Source: CALHVX01 sp038757945
Lineage (GTDB): Bacteria > Pseudomonadota > Gammaproteobacteria > Pseudomonadales > Azotimanducaceae
Length of the DNA stretch: 8,435 bases
NCBI GenBank assembly: GCA_038757945.1
Contig: JBCDGJ010000201.1
Span: 1-8,435, forward strand
Reading direction: 5' to 3'
Shown: one piece after another, positions 1 to 6,123 of the stretch
Layout of the letters: every line of letters begins with the position of its first letter
Numbering within the stretch: position 1 is the first letter of the stretch
Made by a program: the position numbers and the translations under genes
Notes under the pieces: model-generated
The model's input: only the letters and a program-made list of their open reading frames with translations
What the model was told of the DNA's origin: nothing
The model's database searches: none

Positions 1-728
1 GGTACATGTATCCGAAAGTGTATGGCCCCGAACTGATGACGCGTCTGGAAGAGGCATGCCGTCAGGGGGGCACCACCTTTCACTCGACCGGCCTCAACCC
101 CGGGTGGATGGGCGACGTCCTGCCGCTGACGATGTCCAGCCTGTCGAGCCGTATCGACCAGGTCTACGTTCGGGAAATCACCAACTTCGAGTTCTATCCG
201 TCACCGGAGATCATGTTCGGCATGATGGGCTTCGGCAAAACCGAAGCCGAGTTCGAGCGCGACGTAGAGCGCTACAGCTTCTGGCTCACCGGGCTGTTTC
301 GCGAAAACGTGCAGATGATCGCCGACGGGCTCGCCATCGAGCTCGACGAGATCACGGCAACAACCTCACGCGTCACCGCAGAGACGGATCTGAACCCAGC
401 CGCCGGGCCGGTCAAAGCGGGTACGGTGGCCGGCCAGCACTGGGAATGGGCAGGCCTGCGACAGGGTAGAAAAGTCATCGTGCACGAAACCGTCTGGCGC
501 ATGCACCGGAGCGTCGCTCCCGACTGGCCCCAGGGCGACCACTCAGTGACCATCGAGGGTAAACCGCGCATGGAGATCAAATTTGATGCGCTGTGGATCA
601 ACGACGGCCTGCTGGCCACCGGCATGCACGCCGTGAACGCGATCCCCGAAGTCTGCGCTGCTGCTCCGGGTGTCAAAACCCTGCTCGACCTGCCGTGGAT
701 CCGCGGCAGAGAAACCCTTAAGGATTGA
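1..728 (+). CDS. Dihydrodipicolinate reductase-like / 2,4-diaminopentanoate dehydrogenase-like protein, 5'-truncated
   Basis: This is the C-terminal two thirds of an NAD(P)-dependent oxidoreductase resembling the dihydrodipicolinate reductase-like and 2,4-diaminopentanoate dehydrogenase proteins. The reading frame is open through the left edge (first full codon at base 3), so the Met at base 6 is internal and the N-terminal Rossmann domain lies outside the window. The visible part carries the segment STGLNPGWMGDVLPL, typical of the substrate and dimerisation domain of this group, then a beta-rich stretch ending in a DALWINDGLLATGMHAVNAIP region. Proteins of this type are usually about 330-360 residues, so roughly 100 are missing. 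The short-chain dehydrogenase gene begins 64 bp downstream on the same strand with no obvious terminator between, so the two are probably co-transcribed. True substrates of this branch are generally unknown; lysine biosynthesis is unlikely. The family call is fairly sure, the reaction is not. Confidence 0.75.
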   Translation, partial: YMYPKVYGPELMTRLEEACRQGGTTFHSTGLNPGWMGDVLPLTMSSLSSRIDQVYVREITNFEFYPSPEIMFGMMGFGKTEAEFERDVERYSFWLTGLFRENVQMIADGLAIELDEITATTSRVTAETDLNPAAGPVKAGTVAGQHWEWAGLRQGRKVIVHETVWRMHRSVAPDWPQGDHSVTIEGKPRMEIKFDALWINDGLLATGMHAVNAIPEVCAAAPGVKTLLDLPWIRGRETLKD

Positions 729-780
729 TCAGTCGTTCAGTCAGGCCGACCGCTGCGGGCGGCCGCGCGGAGGAACACAC

Positions 781-786
781 AAGGAG
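781..786 (+). promoter_or_regulatory. Shine-Dalgarno site of the SDR gene
   Basis: AAGGAG lies 6 nt before the ATG at 793. It sets the start of the SDR at 793, even though the frame is open further upstream (an ATG at 670 lies inside the previous gene). The glycine-rich NAD motif then falls at the usual distance from the N-terminus. Confidence 0.8.
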
Positions 787-792
787 AAGCAG

Positions 793-1575
793 ATGGGGAT
801 GCAGGGCAAAGTTGCGGTCATCACCGGCTCGGCCGTGGGCGTCGGGCGCGGCCTCGCACTGACCCTCAGCGCTGAAGGTGCCGCGGTTGCCGGCCTCGAC
901 ATCGACGTCGTCAACAATCACGAGACCGGTACTCTGGTCCGGGCAGACGGTGGCGCGTATCTGGCGGTCGACTGCGATATCGCCGACAAAGTGCAGGTAC
1001 GCCGAGCAATCAATCAGGTCCTGGACCGCTTTGAACGCATCGATCTGCTCATCAACAATGCTGCCGTCTTCGAGGATTCAACGCTCCTGACCGGTACCTA
1101 CGAGTCACAGACAGAGGCTTATGAGCGGTCCATGAACACCTGTGCTCTGGGTGCGTTCTTCTGTGCTCACGCCTGTGTGCCCGCCCTGCTGGCAGCGGGA
1201 GGCGGCAACATCATCAACATCATCACGGAACACATCGACAAGGGATCCTACCTGACCCGGCTGCCCGCGCTCGGCTACGACTGCGCCAAGTTTGCCTTGT
1301 GGCGGCAGGTGGAAACCTGGGCTTACCAGCTCCGGGAAACGAACCTGCGGGTCAACGGCCTGGCATTTGGTGCCACCGATACCCCGTTGCTGCGTGGATT
1401 TGCACCGGATCGGGCAGACGCCGCAATGAAACCCGCAGACATCGGCCAGGCGATCCTCAATGTGCTCGCGCACGGCGAAGGGGGGCCGACCGGTCAGGTC
1501 TGGCGGTTTGGCTACACCGGCACGCCGCGGGAAGAGAGCCTGACTGCCATCGCCGCTATTGCTCCGGGGGCCTGA
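793..1575 (+). CDS. Short-chain dehydrogenase/reductase (SDR)
   Basis: A 260-residue classical-length SDR, expected to be a cytosolic NAD(P)-dependent alcohol dehydrogenase or ketone reductase. The cofactor motif TGSAVGVG is at residues 11-18. An Asp at the end of the second strand (LDID, 35-38) suggests NAD(H) preference. The NNAA motif is at 88-91, the active-site Asn probably at 115 (MNTCALG), and the catalytic YDCAK (Tyr162, Lys166) is followed by the usual VNGLAFGATDTP loop. The odd point is the catalytic serine region, which reads NIITEH: the position normally holding Ser is Thr145, and the spacing to Tyr162 is about four residues longer than usual. Ser152 is another candidate. The gene follows the dihydrodipicolinate reductase-like gene on the same strand and ends 21 bp from the convergent ferredoxin gene. 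The substrate cannot be told from sequence; its neighbours suggest oxidation of an alcohol made by the P450. Confidence 0.88.
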   Translation: MGMQGKVAVITGSAVGVGRGLALTLSAEGAAVAGLDIDVVNNHETGTLVRADGGAYLAVDCDIADKVQVRRAINQVLDRFERIDLLINNAAVFEDSTLLTGTYESQTEAYERSMNTCALGAFFCAHACVPALLAAGGGNIINIITEHIDKGSYLTRLPALGYDCAKFALWRQVETWAYQLRETNLRVNGLAFGATDTPLLRGFAPDRADAAMKPADIGQAILNVLAHGEGGPTGQVWRFGYTGTPREESLTAIAAIAPGA

Positions 1576-1596
1576 GCGAAGCGCCGGCCGCCGCAG

Positions 1597-1896
1597 TCAG
1601 GTCACCGATGGACCGTCTTCAGCGATATCCTCGATACGCTTGCGCGCGGCGTTCGTATCGGCAAACCAGAGAACGTTGATCTCGGCAAAGGCGGCTTCCT
1701 CGCCAGGCACTTCGGTGTCCTGAAAAATTGCGCCCACCGGGCAGGCTGCTTCGCAGACCGCGCAATCGATGCACTCGTTCGGTTCGATGACGCACATGCG
1801 GTCTTCGTCTTCTGCATAGATGCAGTCGACCGGACAGACCTCGATGCAGGACTTGTCAATCACATCGATGCAAGCGCTGGTGATCACAAAGGTCAT
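1597..1896 (-). CDS. fdxA: 7Fe ferredoxin ([3Fe-4S][4Fe-4S], FdxA type)
   Basis: A 99-residue soluble electron carrier. The cysteine pattern matches Azotobacter ferredoxin I: Cys9, Cys17 and Cys52 should bind the [3Fe-4S] cluster, and Cys21, Cys42, Cys45 and Cys48 (CIDCAVC) the [4Fe-4S] cluster. Cys25 is the extra free cysteine also known in that family. Both Pro residues after the cluster cysteines (CP at 21-22 and 52-53) are present. The C-terminal helix-forming tail (about 65-95) is typical of this type. The ATG at 1896 is preceded on the minus strand by AAGGAG, rather far upstream (about 15 nt). The gene is divergent from the P450 pair, with 136 bp between, and convergent with the SDR, so it is a likely electron donor to the P450. 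The fdxA label is by similarity; a housekeeping role is possible. Confidence 0.9.
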   Translation of the reverse strand: MTFVITSACIDVIDKSCIEVCPVDCIYAEDEDRMCVIEPNECIDCAVCEAACPVGAIFQDTEVPGEEAAFAEINVLWFADTNAARKRIEDIAEDGPSVT

Positions 1897-1988
1897 GCTG
1901 TTGTACCGACTCTCCTTCGCCTTCTCTCGTACCCCCTCGCCTCACCCACACTCTGAGAGTCCTCAAAGGCCGGGCCGAGCGCTCGAAG

Positions 1989-2017
1989 TTTAATGGAAAA
2001 GTGAACCGCGCTACACT
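1989..2017 (+). promoter_or_regulatory. Possible promoter of the P450 pair
   Basis: In the 136-bp gap between the divergent ferredoxin and P450 genes, TACACT (2012-2017) resembles a -10 box, with TTTAAT 17 bp upstream as a weak -35. A start near 2024 would give a very short leader before the ATGs at 2033 and 2048. The -35 is poor, so an activator would probably be needed. This is a pattern match only. Confidence 0.25.
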
Positions 2018-2032
2018 GGCAGCCGTCTGCGA

Positions 2033-3511
2033 ATGTCGGGGGATTTCATGTCATCCATCATTGATGAACTGACGGATGAACTGACGGATGAGCTGACGGA
2101 TGAACTGACGGATGAACGGACCGCCGGTAACTCAGGCGCCGGCGAGCCCTTTCCGCTGATGCAGGAGGGCGAGGCCGTCGACATGGGGCACGCGGCAGAC
2201 GGTACGCCGCTGATTGATCCCCGCATCTTCGACTCGCCGGAGTTCTTCCGCAATCCCTATCCCTACTATCGGATCCTGCGGGACCACTACCCCGTCTACC
2301 ACGACAAGCTGCACAACTGCTATTGGGTGACGCGCTATGACGACGTCTCCGAGTGTTACTTCGACGACGAGGGGTTCAACACCATTCCCAAAGGCAGCTC
2401 CAGCGGCGTGCTCGGTAACACCCAGCTTGAGCTGTCCGGCGTCGAGCACCGCCGGCGGCGGAACCTCTATGGGCAGCACCTGGTTGGCCGGTCTCTGAAG
2501 CTTCGAGTTCCGGCGATCCAACGCCTGGCCCGCGAGATGATCGATGCCTGGGATGACGCGGCCGCAGCGGATTCGAAGGTCGTTCGGGATGAAAACGGTA
2601 CGCGCCTGGTGGAGCTCGGCCAGGTCTTTGCCAACGAGTTCCCCATTCGCGTGGTCTGTGAAGTGCTCGGCTTTCCGAAAGACGCCCAGGCCGACTTCTA
2701 CTACTGGTACAACTCGATGATGAGCGGCCTTGGCGGGTCCGAGAAACATCAGCAGGGACTCGAAGCACGCCAGCACCTCGAAGACTATGTTGCAGAAATC
2801 GTGGAGGCCCGGCGTAAGGAACCCACCTATCTGTACGACGAGGCAGGGAACCCCACGGGCAAGGACATCATCTCCAAGCTCTGCGAAACCAAGATAGACG
2901 GCGACTTCCTGTCAACGGAGGAAATCACCTCGAACATTGCGCTGATCGTCGGCGGTGGCGGCGAGACCACTCGGGGGGCCATCCTGAATCTCTGGTGCCT
3001 GCTGCTGCGCCACCCGGATCAGTTCCAGGCCCTGCTCGCCGGCAAGGCTGAGTGGGATGCCGCCTTCCACGAGATGCTGCGGCACTCCTCGCCGATCGGC
3101 GGCCAGCCCCGGCACAACTCCTACGATCTGACGATGCACGGCGTGCACGTACCGGCAGGGTCGCTGATGCAAATGGTCGACTTTTCAGCCAATCACGACG
3201 AGCGCGTATTCCGGGATCCGGAAGCCTTCAACATTTTTCGAAACGATCTGTACAGCGGCAAGCTCCTGCGCAGCGGCTACCGCAAGGACGGCAAGTGCAG
3301 CCACATGGCCTTCGGCGTCGGCCCGCACCTGTGCCCGGGTGCCTGGATCTCGCACCAGGAAACCGTGGAAGCTTCGAAGCTCCTCGCCGAGCGAATGACA
3401 AACGTGCGGATCCGGGAAGACCTCATGCCGAGAGACGTGGACGGAGTTCGTCCGAGCCCACAGGGCATCGTCTCCGTGCGCCAGCTGTGGCTGGAATTCG
3501 ATCGGCAATGA
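2033..3511 (+). CDS. Cytochrome P450, canonical haem-thiolate enzyme
   Basis: A 492-residue bacterial class I P450, a soluble monooxygenase that needs a ferredoxin. All key motifs are present: C-helix HRRRR (139-143) for haem propionate contact, I-helix GGGGETTR (307-314) for oxygen activation, ExxR as Glu347-Arg350, and the haem loop FGVGPHLCPG with Cys434 as iron ligand. There is no membrane anchor. The first 35 residues are unusual: four to five copies of the acidic unit DELT precede the normal P450 start, so the protein is longer than the common 400-450 residues. Start choice is uncertain. The ATG at 2033 has no Shine-Dalgarno; the ATG at 2048 has GGGGGA 4 nt before it and is perhaps better. 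An ATG at 2183 would remove the repeat, but its GGAGG is 14 nt away. The stop overlaps the next P450-like gene by ATGA. Substrate unknown. Confidence 0.93.
   Translation: MSGDFMSSIIDELTDELTDELTDELTDERTAGNSGAGEPFPLMQEGEAVDMGHAADGTPLIDPRIFDSPEFFRNPYPYYRILRDHYPVYHDKLHNCYWVTRYDDVSECYFDDEGFNTIPKGSSSGVLGNTQLELSGVEHRRRRNLYGQHLVGRSLKLRVPAIQRLAREMIDAWDDAAAADSKVVRDENGTRLVELGQVFANEFPIRVVCEVLGFPKDAQADFYYWYNSMMSGLGGSEKHQQGLEARQHLEDYVAEIVEARRKEPTYLYDEAGNPTGKDIISKLCETKIDGDFLSTEEITSNIALIVGGGGETTRGAILNLWCLLLRHPDQFQALLAGKAEWDAAFHEMLRHSSPIGGQPRHNSYDLTMHGVHVPAGSLMQMVDFSANHDERVFRDPEAFNIFRNDLYSGKLLRSGYRKDGKCSHMAFGVGPHLCPGAWISHQETVEASKLLAERMTNVRIREDLMPRDVDGVRPSPQGIVSVRQLWLEFDRQ
2063..2122 (+). repeat. 12-bp in-frame tandem repeat (DELT units)
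   Basis: Four consecutive 12-bp units of GATGAACTGACG (the third has GAG for GAA) are followed by a fifth, diverged copy, GATGAACGGACC. They encode DELT x4 plus DERT near the P450 N-terminus. Near-identical units suggest recent slippage expansion, and the copy number may vary between strains. The unit length is a multiple of three, so changes keep the frame. Confidence 0.95.
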
Positions 3512-4833
3512 GTGCGGCCGAAACCAAGGTCGCCGGGCGTAACGGAATCGCCGTCCGGACGCCGTCGCGAGATTCTCAGCGCGAAGACGGCTTTCGCACC
3601 TACGAGGTCTATCAGCGCGAGCGGGTCGGCGAGAGCACCGCGAAAATCAAGCCGCGGCAGCTCATGGCGGATGAGTACCGTCGGGATCCCTACCCGGCCC
3701 TGACAATCCTGCGCGAGAATTACCCCTGCTACCGGGACTGGCTGGCCAACCGCTACTGGCTGACCCGCTACGATGACGTCACCTCGGTGTTCGCGGACGA
3801 TGCCAACTTCGAAACCCGGCCAAAGACCTGGTACTACGGGCTCGAGGATTTCGGCCGCGACCTCAACCAGGAGCTGCCCGTGCTGACCGTCGAAGCCAAA
3901 TGCTACGACCAGCACACGGTGCCAATCAGCGAGCGTCTGCTGGCAGCGGTGCTCGAGCGCGGGCGCGGCGACCTGGTCCGAGACTTTACCGCGCGCCTGC
4001 CGCTTGAGCTGCTATGTGCATTGGTTGGTATTCCCGAAGCGCAGGTCGAACAGTTCTGCTCACTCTACTGGCAAGCACAACGCGGGGTATCCTGGCAGCC
4101 GGCGCTGCAGCGGCAGGGACATCAAGCCCTCATGCACCTGGCCCAACTGATTGAGCCCCTGCTCAAGACCCGGTCGGCCGACGGTGAGGATCTGTTGTCC
4201 GCCTGTCTTCAGGTGGACCCCAAAGTTACCGCGCAAGACATCGTCGTAACGCTGCTCGAACGCGACCATGAAACGCTGCAGGGGGCGCTCAGCAACCTGT
4301 GGTTTCTGCTGTTGACCCAGCCGCAGGTACTGAACGAGCTGGCCACCGATCGGCGCCTGATGAAACTGGCCTACCTGGAAACACTGAGGCACTCGACGCC
4401 CGTACTGACGGCACAGCGCTTCGCGAAACATGAGGTCGAACGTTTCGGCCGCCTGCTACCGGAAGGCGCACTGGTGGTCTGCTCCGCGGCGGCCGCAAAT
4501 CGGGACCCGCGCATCTTCGCTGACCCGGATCGCTTCATCGTTGACCGTCCGGACTTAACCCAGCGAGAGCCTAGAGGACAGTACCGTGCGGATGGATTAG
4601 CTTCTGGCATCGCCTTCGGGCTTGGCAAACCTTCTCGGCACCCGGCGGTACCCGAAGATAGGCCCAGATCCCGATACGCCTTGACCCGGGATACCGCAGT
4701 CGACGCGGCCATGACGATCCTCGAATCGGTCAGCGCAATTGAACTCGCACCGGAAGCGGTACCGGAACTCACTGCACTAACGCTGGGCGAAATGCACACC
4801 TGCTGGCGTCTGCCGGTAACGACTCGGCCGTAG
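3508..4833 (+). CDS. Cytochrome P450-like protein lacking the haem-ligand cysteine (putative pseudoenzyme)
   Basis: An intact 441-residue P450-family protein starting at the ATG at 3508, inside the ATGA shared with the upstream P450 stop, so translation is probably coupled. The fold is clear: the N-terminal DPYPALTILRENYP and YWLTRYDDV segments match the first P450, ExxR is present (Glu291-Arg294, ETLRHSTP), and so is the meander DPDRF (339-343). The haem machinery is lost. The loop reads FGLGKPSRHP (370-379), with Arg377 where the iron-binding Cys belongs. The I-helix GGGGETT is replaced by ERDHETL (251-257). The C-helix HRRRR is replaced by AKCYD (130-134). About ten extra residues (PEDRPRSRY) follow the haem loop. 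No other Cys lies near the site; the nearest is Cys432 by the C-terminus. Thiolate haem binding and normal monooxygenase chemistry are therefore not expected. An uninterrupted frame and a conserved scaffold argue against simple decay. A scaffold, regulatory or substrate-binding role beside the first P450 is inference. Confidence 0.88.
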   Translation: MSAAETKVAGRNGIAVRTPSRDSQREDGFRTYEVYQRERVGESTAKIKPRQLMADEYRRDPYPALTILRENYPCYRDWLANRYWLTRYDDVTSVFADDANFETRPKTWYYGLEDFGRDLNQELPVLTVEAKCYDQHTVPISERLLAAVLERGRGDLVRDFTARLPLELLCALVGIPEAQVEQFCSLYWQAQRGVSWQPALQRQGHQALMHLAQLIEPLLKTRSADGEDLLSACLQVDPKVTAQDIVVTLLERDHETLQGALSNLWFLLLTQPQVLNELATDRRLMKLAYLETLRHSTPVLTAQRFAKHEVERFGRLLPEGALVVCSAAAANRDPRIFADPDRFIVDRPDLTQREPRGQYRADGLASGIAFGLGKPSRHPAVPEDRPRSRYALTRDTAVDAAMTILESVSAIELAPEAVPELTALTLGEMHTCWRLPVTTRP

Positions 4834-5270
4834 CCAGCGGTTTTTGCGTCAGCGCCTACCCGCCCTGCGCGGCGCAAGCAGTCGCTCCTCTGCGCTGAGG
4901 GAACGGCGATCACAGTTGTTATCGATCCATAGGTAAGCGAGGCAAATGAGCGGTTCGGTCCAATGCGCGCGACAAATCGGCGCACAGGGCCTCTGCCGCC
5001 TCAAAACCTAAAGTGACGTGCAGCAGCGAGTCGGCGATATCGACAGCCTGCCCGTCGTCGTCATCCATAAGCTGGTGCGTCAAACCGGCCGGGTGCTGGA
5101 TCAGGACCAAATGATCTTCAGATATCTCAGTTCCGGTTCGACTACAGCTCTACAGAGCTCGCCTGAACAAAAGCAGCTTTCCTGGTTGGAGTCATGCAGC
5201 CCTGCTTGAACGGTTTCCGTAGCCGGCAGAAAGAGGTCAGCAGCCGTCACTTTATCGGAAGTGAACGCGG
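4834..5270. other. Intergenic region with possible coding relic
   Basis: About 440 bp between the P450 pair and the convergent membrane-protein operon. No RNA gene or clear terminator was found. On the minus strand a frame is open from about 5150 to a TAA at 4919-4921 with coding-like codon use, including LIQHPAGLTHQLMDDDDGQ and an acidic helical stretch ending LDRTAHLPRLPMDR. Its best start is a TTG at 5110 with no good ribosome site, and I do not recognise the protein. It could be a small gene or the tail of a decayed one. GC content falls from left to right across this region. Confidence 0.3.
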
Positions 5271-5663
5271 CTACATTTTCAGCGTAACGAGTAGAACGAT
5301 TATCGTAACGAGCATCAGACCGAACGGTAAGAAGAGCTTACTGCCTGGTTCGGGACTGACTACATCTGAGGTATACCGCCGCAGCTTTCCTGCCAACACG
5401 CCATGCAGCCCGGACAGGACCAACACGAATAGCACCTTGATCGCGAGCCAGGACTGCGAGAACCACCCTCCCATGACTGCGAGGGAAATGCCGAATACCC
5501 AAGCTGCAACCATGGCTGACGACGTAACCGCTCGATCATAGGCTTTGATCTGATTCAACAAGGTTCGATCGGGATACCTGAGCACAATCGCCACGGCAGT
5601 CATGCCACCAATCCACGCAAACAATGAAATCAGGTGTGCGGCTTTCAGCAGCGCATAGGTCAT
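5271..5663 (-). CDS. CopD/HemJ-like four-helix membrane protein
   Basis: A 130-residue inner-membrane protein with four predicted transmembrane helices (about 4-28, 45-66, 71-92, 110-128). The layout resembles the CopD/HemJ (UPF0093-like) families: a His in helix 1 (KAAHLISLFAWIGG, His10), a Trp-x3-Lys motif in helix 3 (SWLAIK, Trp72 and Lys76) and a His at the end of that helix (SGLHG, His87). HemJ uses such residues for haem or protoporphyrinogen; whether that applies here is unknown. The ATG at 5663 overlaps the stop of the upstream DUF3817 gene as ATGA, so the two are translationally coupled. The frame is open further upstream (to 5966), but that part runs antiphase inside DUF3817 and has poor protein character. 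It is the last gene of the minus-strand operon. Confident as a membrane gene, moderate on family, low on function. Confidence 0.78.
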   Translation of the reverse strand: MTYALLKAAHLISLFAWIGGMTAVAIVLRYPDRTLLNQIKAYDRAVTSSAMVAAWVFGISLAVMGGWFSQSWLAIKVLFVLVLSGLHGVLAGKLRRYTSDVVSPEPGSKLFLPFGLMLVTIIVLLVTLKM

Positions 5664-5956
5664 TGAGGCGTCGATCCGTCGGTACTTTGCTGACGCAGCC
5701 AACGCTCGTTGACAAACCCACCCATAGGGATCAGTGCGCCAACAAACAATCGAACTGCACCAGTACCATTGATGATGCCCTCTGACCACGATCGCACGAC
5801 GAACCAGAGAAACACCATAAACATCAGCCCATGTACAGGACCAATCACGGACACGACCCTGGGTTCCCCAAGGATGTATTTGATCGGCATTGCCAAAAAG
5901 AACAGTGCCAACAGGGTAACCGCTTCTGCAAACGCTGCACGTCGAAGTCCTGTCAT
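5660..5956 (-). CDS. DUF3817 family membrane protein
   Basis: A 98-residue integral membrane protein with three hydrophobic segments (about 9-30, 36-57, 66-80). It carries the DUF3817 pattern: an early R-x-x-x-x-x-E in helix 1 (RRAAFAEAVTLLALFF), then MPIKYILGEP, then GPVHGLMF with a conserved His, then a final GALIPMGGFVNERWLR. The usual family length is about 90-110, so it looks complete. No clear Shine-Dalgarno precedes the ATG at 5956. The upstream small membrane gene ends 28 bp before it, and its own stop is shared (ATGA) with the CopD/HemJ-like gene. The family has no established biochemical function. Its pairing with a CopD/HemJ-like protein suggests that the two form a membrane complex (inference). 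Confidence 0.85.
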   Translation of the reverse strand: MTGLRRAAFAEAVTLLALFFLAMPIKYILGEPRVVSVIGPVHGLMFMVFLWFVVRSWSEGIINGTGAVRLFVGALIPMGGFVNERWLRQQSTDGSTPQ

Positions 5957-5984
5957 AGCGAGGCAATAAACAAAAGCTTCGTCT

Positions 5985-6107
5985 TCAGTCGAAGATGCTC
6001 ACAAGATCAATTTCGCCCGGATACAGCCAGAACCAGCTCGCTACGTACAGCGCTGAGAAAACTACAACCAAAATCCGTATCAGGAGCCGGCGTTCTATCG
6101 CATCCAC
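5985..6107 (-). CDS. Small single-span membrane protein (40 aa), GTG start
   Basis: A 40-residue frame with a basic N-terminus (AIERRLLIR), one strongly hydrophobic helix (about residues 10-27, ILVVVFSALYVASWFW) and a short acidic tail (GEIDLVSIFD), which suggests an inner-membrane protein with the N-terminus inside. The start is taken as the GTG at 6107 because GGAGG (6119-6115, minus strand) lies 7 nt before it. The longer open frame upstream overlaps the end of the DJ-1 gene and looks non-coding. It sits 16 bp after the DJ-1 stop and 28 bp before DUF3817 on the same strand, so it is very probably an operon member. Easily missed by annotation because of its size and GTG start. Function unknown. 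Confidence 0.65.
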   Translation of the reverse strand: MDAIERRLLIRILVVVFSALYVASWFWLYPGEIDLVSIFD

Positions 6108-6114
6108 TTGCCAT

Positions 6115-6119
6115 CCTCC
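6115..6119 (-). promoter_or_regulatory. Shine-Dalgarno site of the 40-aa membrane protein
   Basis: GGAGG on the minus strand, just after the DJ-1 stop codon and 7 nt before the GTG at 6107. It supports GTG as the real start. An overlapping ATG (6114) sits directly on the site and is too close to be used. Confidence 0.65.
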
Positions 6120-6123
6120 CTCA

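Noticed and set aside
670..792. N-terminal extension of the SDR from an ATG at 670
   Set aside because: It overlaps the previous gene, and the AAGGAG site places the start at 793 with the NAD motif at the usual position.
2063..2122. CRISPR or regulatory direct repeats
   Set aside because: The units are contiguous without spacers, a multiple of three long and in frame inside a coding gene, so they are a coding tandem repeat.
3052..3507. In-frame 5' extension of the second P450-like gene
   Set aside because: It runs antiphase inside the first P450, has Arg/Ala-rich shadow character, and the ATG in the ATGA overlap at 3508 gives a normal P450 N-terminus.
4619..4660. Frameshift as the explanation for the missing P450 cysteine
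   Set aside because: The frame keeps P450-like sequence on both sides of the loop (FGLG before, a plausible L-helix and C-terminal region after), so no compensating frameshift is needed.
5664..5966. Upstream extension of the CopD/HemJ-like frame to 5966
   Set aside because: This part is a shadow of DUF3817 (Cys/Trp-rich, no membrane-protein logic); the ATGA overlap marks 5663 as the start.
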